Assembly: GCA_964622305.1 (NCBI GenBank)
Contig: CAZUPR010000016.1
Location: forward strand, 1-28,259
DNA length: 28,259 bases
Origin: SKKY01 sp964622305
GTDB taxonomy: Bacteria > Bacillota > Peptococcia > Peptococcales > SKKY01
Direction of reading: 5' to 3'
The notes under the pieces are model-generated. The model made no database searches and was not told where the DNA came from. It saw only the letters and a list, made by a program, of their open reading frames with translations. The translations under genes were made by a program, and so were the position numbers. Shown here piece by piece: positions 1 to 6,594 of the stretch. Within the stretch, counting starts at the first letter, position 1, and every line of letters begins with the position of its first letter.

Positions 1-597
1 TAAATAAGCATGTTTGAGGGATTTGAGTTTTTCTAGTTTGCGTTGGTGAAGGGTGATGAGGTTGTCGAGTTGGCTAAAGAATGTGCTTATTTTCTTTTGT
101 TCCTTCTTCGATGGTAATAATATGTTTTGATTTTTTACTAAATCAGAATTTAAATTTAATTGACTTCCAGGCTGTCCATATTTTTGCCACATAGGTCTAA
201 ACATTTCAAGCCATTGAAACATAAATTCACGATCAAATTTTTGGTTTAGAAAAATTAAGAATCCATCATGTACACCAGTCTTAACATAGTTAACAACAGG
301 TTTACCAACAGTTGCTGCTATGCTCAGTAACAAGTGAGGTTTTGTGAGTACTCGTGTCTTTTCTTGTCCCAATTCTGAAATATGTTGCTCAAGATGATAA
401 ATTCGCCCATCCTGTTCCGTCACGTCTGCAATTCGAAGCCAACCAATATCTGAATTTTCATCAAACCATTTTGGGTCTTGGATGGGTCTTGGACTCGCTC
501 CACGAACAATATCAGCCAAATCTCCCAACTTACGCTGTTCCCAATCTCCATCGAAACCTTGGAATCTAATTGCTGGTCTTTTTTTCTCGTCAGCCAT
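1..597 (-). CDS. hsdS: Type I restriction-modification specificity subunit HsdS, N-terminal part (cut by window edge)
   Basis: I translated this by hand from an ATG at 597; it stays open for 199 codons to the window edge. It begins MADEKKRPAIRFQGF and continues with DWEQRKLGDLADIVRG, the usual opening of HsdS target recognition domain 1. Near residues 165-199 it reads KKEQKKISTFFSQLDNLITL followed by HQRKLEKLKSLKHAYL, the conserved spacer helix that ends the first half of HsdS. The second recognition domain lies outside the window. HsdS gives the methyltransferase and restriction complex its DNA target. The start lies one base after the hsdM stop, and its ribosome site GGAGGTGAG is formed by the last hsdM codons, so the two are translationally coupled. 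The target sequence cannot be read from this. Confidence 0.93.
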   Translation of the reverse strand, partial: MADEKKRPAIRFQGFDGDWEQRKLGDLADIVRGASPRPIQDPKWFDENSDIGWLRIADVTEQDGRIYHLEQHISELGQEKTRVLTKPHLLLSIAATVGKPVVNYVKTGVHDGFLIFLNQKFDREFMFQWLEMFRPMWQKYGQPGSQLNLNSDLVKNQNILLPSKKEQKKISTFFSQLDNLITLHQRKLEKLKSLKHAYL

Positions 598-598
598 T

Positions 599-3040
599 TT
601 ACTCACCTCCCAGGAGGGATTTGAGCTCTTTTAGGCCCTGCAAGTCTGTATCAGAACCAGTTAACTGATCGATAAAGCTAATCAATTCTTTTTCTGTTTT
701 TTTAATCTCTTCCTCAACATGGGCAAAAGTGGTGGAATACTTTTCGGCAAGAGCTCCTATCTTATTGGAAAGTCTTTCTATAACTTCTTCTGGAAGCCTG
801 GAAAGTTCATCCAGGAGTGGCTTAATCCATTTATTTTTAAGGAGCTCATTGGCCTGGTCTTCATCTAGCCCTTCAATTTTTTCTTTGGTTAGGGCATGGA
901 GTATATCCTTCTCCTCTTTTATTTCCCTGTTGAGATTTCTTCCTTCTTCTATAAGCTCTTTAGTTTTAATAACCTTGTACTCTAAACTTTCTTCATCGTA
1001 GGGATTTTCTTTCTGCTCGCTTAAATATTCTTTGGCTAACTTATTGAGGCCAGCTGCTAGGAAGGCCGTATTATCATTATTTAAGGCGTTGCCCAAATCT
1101 TCCTTGTCTTCCTCAGAAAAAGATTCAAAAATCTCTTCTTCTTGACTTAGCAATTGATTAAGCCTTTCTTCTTTTTCTTTAAGGGAATTGGCTTCTTTCT
1201 GCAAGATTATATCTTGGGCAAGTTCAAAGGGAATAATTCTACCGATCCAGCCTTCCTGAACTTCAAGCTCTTTATCACTTCTTTTTTTGGTAACCATATT
1301 GGCATCAACCTGAGTAATGACAGACCTGCCTTCACTTTTAATCATTTCCAGGTCCTGGGATATTTTTACCCATTGGTCATCAAGAAGCTGATAGGCCTTG
1401 TACTCATCAATCAGAGGAATATTTTCCATCCTGGTAAAAATCTCTTTGGCCAGGGAAGTTTTTTCCTTGGCAATATTAAGACTCTCCATTTTTCTAATGA
1501 GATCATCTTCCATAATTTCCTTAAATCCTATAAAAGCATTTTTGTAGGATTCTTTAAAATTGCCTATATCTTCACTGCCAGCAATTGCTGACTTGGTATC
1601 CTGACATTTAAGTTGCAAATGCTCTGGCCCAGCTTCTTTAAAGAGGGCTTCTTTCAGATTAGGAAATGCCTGCCAATAGGCCTGTAAATCCTCCACCTCT
1701 TTTTTGGGGATACCTCCAAACATGGATGCGTAAATATCGTAACTTTCAGTTCTTTCGGAAGAATCTACATATCTTGGAATGTTCAGATTATAGTCATTTG
1801 CCCTAATCTCTTCTCTGGGCACCTTGCGGGAAAACTTCTCCCTGTCCTCTCTGTATTTAACTGTATCGGCAATTCTTCTAATGTCAGAAGCCTGTAACTT
1901 GTTATTTTTACCTTCCTTGATAAAACCTTTTGAAGCATCAATGATAAGGATATCTGTGTTCTCCCTCTTCTGCTTTAAAACCATAATAATTGTGGGGATG
2001 CCCGTTCCAAAGAAAACATTTGCTGGCAGGCCAATGATGGTGTCGATATGATTGTTTTCAATTAAATTTCTTCTTATATTGCCCTCTTCACCACCTCTAA
2101 AAAGAACGCCATGAGGCAGAATTATGGTCATGATTCCATCTGGTCTAACATGATATAAGTCGTGAAGTAAAAAAGCGTAATCGGCCTTTCCTTTTGGAGC
2201 CAGGCCAAAACGGGAATATCTGGCATCACTTTCCTTGTCGGTCGGGTCCCATTGTTGGGAGTAGGGTGGATTTGATACAACAGCATCGACATAAAGAGGG
2301 TCATAGGTGCCGATGGGATCGCTCTCATCAAAATAGGGCCAGTCATCTTCAAGAGTATCGGCATTTCTGGTGAAGATATTTGCTGGCAAAATTCCACGCA
2401 TGATAAGATTCATTCTTGTTAGGTTATATGTATTCTGCTTAAGTTCCTGGGCATAGTATTTAATATTATTTTCATCTTCAATATACTTGGCGGCCGACTT
2501 ACCAATATTTATTAGCAAACTGCCACTTCCACTTGTGCTGTCATAAATTTGGATAGACTTCCTGTCTCTTAAATGCTCGGCAACAATCTCACTCATTAAA
2601 AGCGAAACCTCTTGGGGAGTGTAAAACTCACCGGCTTTTTTACCAGCATTGGCGGCAAAGTTGCCAATTAAGTATTCATAGATGTAGCCAAGGACATCGT
2701 AGTCCTGTTTTCCATCCATGGGAATTTCTTTTATAAGCTGCANNNNNNNNNNNNNNNNNNNNNNNNNNNNNNNNNNNNNNNNNNNNNNNNNNNNNNNNNN
2801 NNNNNNNNNNNNNNNNNNNNNNNNNNNNNNNNNNNNNNNNNNCAGATCTTCTTCAGTCAAATGCTCTTTCATCTCTTCTTTGGACATATCCTGGCTTTCC
2901 ATAAATTTAACTTCCTTGTCGGAAAGGAATTTGTAGAAAATAAAACCCAGGATATAGTCCTTATATTCATTTGCTTCAATCTTGGAACGCATTTTATTTG
3001 CCGATTCCCATATCCTGTTAGCTAATTTTTGTTTGTTCAT
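599..3040 (-). CDS. hsdM: Type I restriction-modification DNA adenine methyltransferase HsdM, interrupted by an assembly gap
   Basis: This is the modification subunit of a type I system, methylating adenine as a complex with HsdS. The N-terminus (IWESANKMRSKIEANEYKDY) is the HsdM_N helical domain. After the gap come GEFYTPQEVSLLMSEI, the SAM-binding motif STSGSGSLLINIG, and the catalytic SNPPYSQQWDP (NPPY, motif IV). The C-terminal 300 residues are rich in Glu, Lys and Leu and look like coiled coil. The ATG at 3040 has AGGAGG about 11 bases upstream. The 100-N run removes part of the N-terminal domain; the frame is kept across 100 N, but this is a default gap size and homologues I remember carry roughly 80-90 residues here, so the true length is probably above 813. 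hsdR is not in the window and may follow hsdS. Confidence 0.95.
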   Translation of the reverse strand: MNKQKLANRIWESANKMRSKIEANEYKDYILGFIFYKFLSDKEVKFMESQDMSKEEMKEHLTEEDLXXXXXXXXXXXXXXXXXXXXXXXXXXXXXXXXXXQLIKEIPMDGKQDYDVLGYIYEYLIGNFAANAGKKAGEFYTPQEVSLLMSEIVAEHLRDRKSIQIYDSTSGSGSLLINIGKSAAKYIEDENNIKYYAQELKQNTYNLTRMNLIMRGILPANIFTRNADTLEDDWPYFDESDPIGTYDPLYVDAVVSNPPYSQQWDPTDKESDARYSRFGLAPKGKADYAFLLHDLYHVRPDGIMTIILPHGVLFRGGEEGNIRRNLIENNHIDTIIGLPANVFFGTGIPTIIMVLKQKRENTDILIIDASKGFIKEGKNNKLQASDIRRIADTVKYREDREKFSRKVPREEIRANDYNLNIPRYVDSSERTESYDIYASMFGGIPKKEVEDLQAYWQAFPNLKEALFKEAGPEHLQLKCQDTKSAIAGSEDIGNFKESYKNAFIGFKEIMEDDLIRKMESLNIAKEKTSLAKEIFTRMENIPLIDEYKAYQLLDDQWVKISQDLEMIKSEGRSVITQVDANMVTKKRSDKELEVQEGWIGRIIPFELAQDIILQKEANSLKEKEERLNQLLSQEEEIFESFSEEDKEDLGNALNNDNTAFLAAGLNKLAKEYLSEQKENPYDEESLEYKVIKTKELIEEGRNLNREIKEEKDILHALTKEKIEGLDEDQANELLKNKWIKPLLDELSRLPEEVIERLSNKIGALAEKYSTTFAHVEEEIKKTEKELISFIDQLTGSDTDLQGLKELKSLLGGE
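2743..2842. other. Assembly gap of 100 N inside hsdM
   Basis: Exactly 100 N, the usual placeholder for a scaffold gap of unknown size. It falls in the HsdM N-terminal domain, so sequence there is missing rather than mutated. Confidence 0.99.
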
Positions 3041-3114
3041 ATAGTTGCCAGCCTCCTGTATCTGTGTATCTTTTTACCTTACCATAATTAAAGAGTGTAA
3101 AATTAATTTGATCT

Positions 3115-3402
3115 TTAAAAATCTGTTTTCCCCTTGTATATTTCTCTTCTATGGCCAATTTCTAATACTAGAATAACTATCTCTTTTTCATCAATATTAC
3201 AGATTAGTCTGTAATCTCCTATTTTATATCTCCATCTGCTTTTTAAGTTTCCTTTTAAAGATTTTCCATAAAGAAATGGATTTTCACACTCAACCAAATT
3301 TTTCTTTATCCAGGCCATAATAATCTTGGCAGTGCTGGAATCCATTTTTTTTAAACTTTTTTGTGCCCTTTTGGCAAATCTCACTTGATATTTACTAGCC
3401 AT
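3115..3402 (-). CDS. RelE/ParE-family toxin
   Basis: A 95-residue basic protein with the RelE/ParE fold pattern: an N-terminal YQVRFAKRAQKSLKKMD helix, a middle section containing NPFLYGKSLKGN and SRWRYKIGDYRLICNI, and a C-terminal strand EIVILVLEIGHRREIY. The order 'G..LKG....WRYRIGDYRLIC' then 'V.IGHRR.IY' is characteristic of RelE-type mRNA interferases that cut mRNA at the ribosome; a ParE-like gyrase target cannot be excluded. It overlaps the upstream antitoxin by 8 bases, the usual coupled arrangement. It ends 74 bases before the hsdM start with no clear terminator between, so it may be co-transcribed with the restriction system. Confidence 0.9.
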   Translation of the reverse strand: MASKYQVRFAKRAQKSLKKMDSSTAKIIMAWIKKNLVECENPFLYGKSLKGNLKSRWRYKIGDYRLICNIDEKEIVILVLEIGHRREIYKGKTDF

Positions 3403-3622
3403 TAATATCCAGCTCTTCCATCATTTGGTCAAAACTTATATCCTGCGGATCATTCTGGTATTCTATCATAGCTTTATTATAGATTTCCAAATCAATTTCT
3501 TCTTCAATCTTTTCCAAAACTGCTTGTCTAATTAATTCAGAAATAGTAATACTGTTAGTTTTGGCATAATCTCTTATTAATTTATTTTCTTCTTCATTAA
3601 GTCTTAAAGTTATAGATTTCAT
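3395..3622 (-). CDS. RelB-like ribbon-helix-helix antitoxin
   Basis: A 75-residue acidic protein. The first 45 residues (SITLRLNEEENKLIRDYAKT, then SITISELIRQAVLEKI) form a ribbon-helix-helix DNA-binding domain: a beta strand with alternating T and R, then two helices. The acidic tail (DLEIYNKAMIEYQNDPQDIS onward) would wrap the toxin. This resembles DUF6290/RelB antitoxins. Antitoxins of this type neutralise the toxin and repress their own promoter. The ATG at 3622 follows an AGAGGTGAT ribosome site. It is first in a two-gene unit transcribed away from the acetamidase gene. Confidence 0.88.
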   Translation of the reverse strand: MKSITLRLNEEENKLIRDYAKTNSITISELIRQAVLEKIEEEIDLEIYNKAMIEYQNDPQDISFDQMMEELDING

Positions 3623-3642
3623 AATATCACCTCTCGTAAGAC

Positions 3643-3671
3643 ATTGTACTACTAATTGTAAGCTTCCTCAA
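3643..3671 (-). promoter_or_regulatory. Candidate promoter of the toxin-antitoxin unit
   Basis: On the minus strand TTGAGG (3671-3666) and TACAAT (3648-3643) are separated by 17 bases, a fair match to sigma-A boxes, about 20 bases upstream of the antitoxin ATG. A second TACAAT lies in the spacer, giving a short direct repeat that could be an operator half-site. Confidence 0.45.
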
Positions 3672-3699
3672 ATCCTTTCTATTACTTACATACCCAAAA

Positions 3700-3729
3700 T
3701 TGGGCAAGTAGCCTTCTTAATGTTAAGAT
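3700..3729 (+). promoter_or_regulatory. Candidate promoter of the acetamidase gene
   Basis: TTGGGC (3700-3705) and TAAGAT (3724-3729) are separated by 18 bases, upstream of an AGGAGGT ribosome site and the ATG at 3762. An imperfect inverted repeat CCCAAAATTGGG (3693-3704) overlaps the -35 box and could be an operator. The boxes are only partial matches. Confidence 0.35.
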
Positions 3730-3761
3730 AGTATATGAATAATTTTTCAGGAGGTAAATAA

Positions 3762-4667
3762 ATGATTAGAATTACAAGTGACAAGAGTATTTACAAGTTT
3801 GCCCCCTCTATGGAAGCTGTGGCTACTGCCCGGCCGGGCGATGTCATCAAGTTTGAAACCAATGATTGCTTTTACCAACAGATTAACCAGGAGAGCCAAC
3901 TGGTTACGGAAATTGATTTTTCCAGAGTCAATCCTGCCACTGGTCCCATCTTCATTGAAGGTGCGGAACCTGGTGATCTGCTTAAAATAAGGATTCTTGC
4001 TATCGATGTGCATGAACAAGGTGTTGGTATTGTCATGCAGGGTGGAGGAGTTTTGGGAGCTGAGGCTGGCCAGTCCAGGACCAGAATTTTTGAGGTAAAA
4101 GACGGCTTTGCCCACATGGATGACATAAAAATTCCCATCAAGCCCATGGTTGGCGTTATTGGAACCGCTCCTGCTGATGAAGATGGCGAGTGGATTACTG
4201 CTGTTCCCTGGAAGCATGGTGGCAATATGGATACCACCGATATTAAGGTTGGTTCAACCCTCTATCTGCCAGTTAGACAAAAAGGTGCCCTCCTGGCCCT
4301 GGGTGACTGCCATGCTGCTATGGGCGATGGTGAAGTTTCCATGGCTGCTCTGGAAATTCCAGCTGATGTAATAATTGAAGTGAACCTGATTAAAGGAAAA
4401 GCCAGTGAATGGCCATTATTAGAAACTAAAAAAGAAATCATGGTCATAGCTTCTGGGGATAGTGTTGACCAGGCTATTGAGACTGCCACCAGCCAGGCTG
4501 TAAAACTTTTGGCTAAAGGTTTAGAAATATCCTGGGAAGATGCCTATATCCTGGCCAGCCTTGCCGTAAATTTAAAAATTTCCCAGCTAGTAAATGAAAA
4601 GAAAACTGTAAGAGCGGCAATTCCGAAAGCCATTCTTACTGCCAATAAATTATTTGAAAGGATTTGA
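3762..4667 (+). CDS. Acetamidase/formamidase family amidohydrolase
   Basis: A 301-residue protein of the FmdA/AmdA family, full length for the short Bacillota form. These enzymes hydrolyse formamide or acetamide to ammonia and the acid; the exact substrate cannot be told from sequence. Signature segments are EGAEPGDLLKIRI (67-79), GVIGTAPADE (131-140), HGGNMDT (152-158) and GDCHAAMGDGE (181-191), which carries the Asp, Cys, His and Glu residues conserved in the family. The ATG at 3762 has AGGAGGT 6-7 bases upstream. It is cytoplasmic, with no signal peptide. It diverges from the antitoxin gene and is followed 4 bases later by the PhnA-like gene, so the two form an operon. Confidence 0.93.
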   Translation: MIRITSDKSIYKFAPSMEAVATARPGDVIKFETNDCFYQQINQESQLVTEIDFSRVNPATGPIFIEGAEPGDLLKIRILAIDVHEQGVGIVMQGGGVLGAEAGQSRTRIFEVKDGFAHMDDIKIPIKPMVGVIGTAPADEDGEWITAVPWKHGGNMDTTDIKVGSTLYLPVRQKGALLALGDCHAAMGDGEVSMAALEIPADVIIEVNLIKGKASEWPLLETKKEIMVIASGDSVDQAIETATSQAVKLLAKGLEISWEDAYILASLAVNLKISQLVNEKKTVRAAIPKAILTANKLFERI

Positions 4668-4671
4668 TAAA

Positions 4672-5019
4672 ATGCCAAACATGCCAATTTGTCCCAAGTG
4701 CACTTCTGAGTATGTATATGAAGACGGACCTCTTTATGTTTGCCCCGAATGCGCTCATGAATGGGCTATTGACAGTTCAGCAAACCAAGGTCAGGAAAGC
4801 ATCATCAGAGATGCCAATGGAAATGAACTTAATGATGGAGATGACATTATTGTCATCAAGGACTTGAAGGTTAAAGGAGCCTCTAACCCAATCAAGCAAG
4901 GAACCAAGGTAAGAAACATTACCCTTATTCATAATCCTGCCGATGGTCACGATATAGACTGCCGGATTGATGGCTTTGGGGCCATGAAATTAAAATCGGA
5001 ATTTGTAAAAAAAGCGTAA
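4672..5019 (+). CDS. phnA: PhnA/YjdM-family zinc-ribbon protein
   Basis: A 115-residue protein starting MPNMPICPKC. A zinc ribbon is formed by C7, C10, C24 and C27 (CPKC and CPEC). The PhnA domain follows: DANGNELNDGDDIIVIKDLK, KGASNPIKQGTKVRNI, and a C-terminal KLKSEFVKKA. Known members were named 'alkylphosphonate utilization protein' but their real role is unclear, and no phosphonate genes are nearby. I chose the ATG at 4672, which has AAAGGA 9 bases upstream and begins right after the amidase stop; an in-frame ATG at 4654 would overlap the amidase and add six residues unlike the family start. Two bases after the stop the sequence runs into the gap. Confidence 0.92.
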   Translation: MPNMPICPKCTSEYVYEDGPLYVCPECAHEWAIDSSANQGQESIIRDANGNELNDGDDIIVIKDLKVKGASNPIKQGTKVRNITLIHNPADGHDIDCRIDGFGAMKLKSEFVKKA

Positions 5020-5021
5020 TT

Positions 5022-5121
5022 NNNNNNNNNNNNNNNNNNNNNNNNNNNNNNNNNNNNNNNNNNNNNNNNNNNNNNNNNNNNNNNNNNNNNNNNNNNNNNN
5101 NNNNNNNNNNNNNNNNNNNNN
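5022..5121. other. Assembly gap of 100 N
   Basis: Exactly 100 N between the convergent phnA and helicase genes. Terminators, or additional sequence of unknown length, may be missing here. Confidence 0.99.
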
Positions 5122-5162
5122 ATCTGATTTTTACCTATTAATCTCAACTTAACTATCAGATT

Positions 5163-6578
5163 TTACTTTACAAGCTTGACTTTATAGACTTTTTTACCAA
5201 CACCCTTTTTCTTAAGAGCCTGGAGAGCCAGCTCTCCTTTACCTTCTTTAACAACAATATCTGTAACCTTATCTTTGATCTCAATGGTACCAATATCAGA
5301 AGCAGACAAATCCTCTACATTTTTTAAAGTGTGTAAAATATCTCTTCTACTAATGAAGCTATTGATTTTACCAGCTTCAATCCTAATAAGGGCAGCTTTT
5401 TTTCTATTGATAGTATCTTTAAAACGAATCCTGTCTTTCTTGTTTTTCTCTCTGAAAGCTTTTCTTTCCTGAGTAAAATCTCCTCTTAGAGGGATCTTAT
5501 AGCCTAAAAATTCTTCAAGCTCCAAAAACCTTTCCATTTCCATGGGAATGACTAAAGTTATAGCTATCCCCCTTTCGTCTACCCTGCCAGTACGGCCAAT
5601 ACGGTGGACGTATTGCTCGTTTTCAAAGGGAACTGAGTAGTTTATAACGTGAGTTATACCAGAAACGTGAAGGCCTCTTGAAGCCAGGTCGGTTGCCACC
5701 ATTATTCTAAAGTGTCCCCGGCGAAAGCCTCTCATAACCTCTTCTCTTTCTGTCTGGTCCATACCACCATGTAAACTGGTAATGGCCCGATCCCATTTTC
5801 CTAAAATTTCAAAGAGATTATCAGCCTGCTCTCTGGTGTTACAAAATATAATGGCCTTGTGAGGTTTTTCCTGGCGGATAATTCTCTTAAGAAGATCCAC
5901 TTTTTTTAATCCTTCAACTGAATAATAAAGCTGTTCAATTTTTTTAAGCGGATCTTCTTCTTCAATTTCAATCTGCCCTGGATTCCTTAAATAATTTTTA
6001 GCAAGCTCCTTAAGATCATCATCTATAGTTGCAGAAAATAAGAGGGAAACCTTTTCTTGGGGCATTTTCTTAAGGCTGAATTCCAGCTGGTCTTTAAAGC
6101 CCATTAAAAGAATTTCATCGGCCTCATCAATAACCAGGAAATCAATTCCACCAAGTTTAATATTTTTATTAATCAAATGGTCCATAAGACGGCCAGGGGT
6201 AGCTACAACTATTTGAGGCTTCTCAGCCTTTAAAGCTTTGCGCTGAATTTCCATCAGTTGGTTACCATAGAGGGCCATGCTTTTAATGCCCTTGTACTTA
6301 CCAATTTCAGCAATTTCATCTTGAACCTGCTGGGCCAGTTCTCTTGTTGGAACTATAACCACTGCCTGTAATTCTTCTTTTTCAGGATCAATTTTTTCAC
6401 AAATTGGAATAGCAAAGGCTGCTGTCTTACCACTGCCCGTCCTGGACCTTACAGTAAGGTCCTCACCAGCTAAAATCCTGGGCAAAGCCTCCTCCTGAAC
6501 CGGGAGAGGGTACTGAAAGCCCATCTCACTGAGAGCTCTTTTTATTTCATTTGAAAGTTCATATTCTTTAAATCTCAA
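5163..6578 (-). CDS. DEAD-box ATP-dependent RNA helicase with DbpA-type RNA-binding domain
   Basis: A 471-residue helicase that unwinds RNA, probably in ribosome assembly. Motifs in order: Q motif (FQYPLPVQEEALP, 21-33), Walker A TGSGKT (47-52), VPTREL (76-81), TPGR (127-130), DEAD (151-154), SAT (182-184), ATDLASRG (296-303) and HRIGRTGR (326-333). Residues about 398-471 (RIEAGKINSFISRRDILHTL onward, ending KKVYKVKLVK) match the DbpA RNA-binding domain, which in Bacillus YxiN and E. coli DbpA recognises 23S rRNA hairpin 92. The start is TTG at 6578, preceded by AGAGGT at 7 bases. It follows the CopB ATPase by 16 bases and is last in that run. DbpA/YxiN is the likely subfamily. Confidence 0.95.
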   Translation of the reverse strand: MRFKEYELSNEIKRALSEMGFQYPLPVQEEALPRILAGEDLTVRSRTGSGKTAAFAIPICEKIDPEKEELQAVVIVPTRELAQQVQDEIAEIGKYKGIKSMALYGNQLMEIQRKALKAEKPQIVVATPGRLMDHLINKNIKLGGIDFLVIDEADEILLMGFKDQLEFSLKKMPQEKVSLLFSATIDDDLKELAKNYLRNPGQIEIEEEDPLKKIEQLYYSVEGLKKVDLLKRIIRQEKPHKAIIFCNTREQADNLFEILGKWDRAITSLHGGMDQTEREEVMRGFRRGHFRIMVATDLASRGLHVSGITHVINYSVPFENEQYVHRIGRTGRVDERGIAITLVIPMEMERFLELEEFLGYKIPLRGDFTQERKAFREKNKKDRIRFKDTINRKKAALIRIEAGKINSFISRRDILHTLKNVEDLSASDIGTIEIKDKVTDIVVKEGKGELALQALKKKGVGKKVYKVKLVK

Positions 6579-6594
6579 TTTAATTACCTCTTTT

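Noticed and set aside
354..569. Plus-strand open frame of 71 codons near the left edge
   Set aside because: The minus strand of this stretch encodes a clear HsdS N-terminus.
1154..1591. 145-codon plus-strand open frame opposite hsdM
   Set aside because: Phe-rich product is the antisense of the Lys/Glu coiled coil of HsdM; no start signal.
3747..4217. Long minus-strand open frame opposite the acetamidase gene
   Set aside because: It is antisense to a well-supported enzyme, has no family resemblance, no ribosome site and low-complexity composition.
5122..5161. Inverted repeat ATCTGAT ... ATCAGAT after the helicase gene as a terminator
   Set aside because: Arms are only 7 bp with a loop of about 26 bases, and any T tract is lost in the gap.
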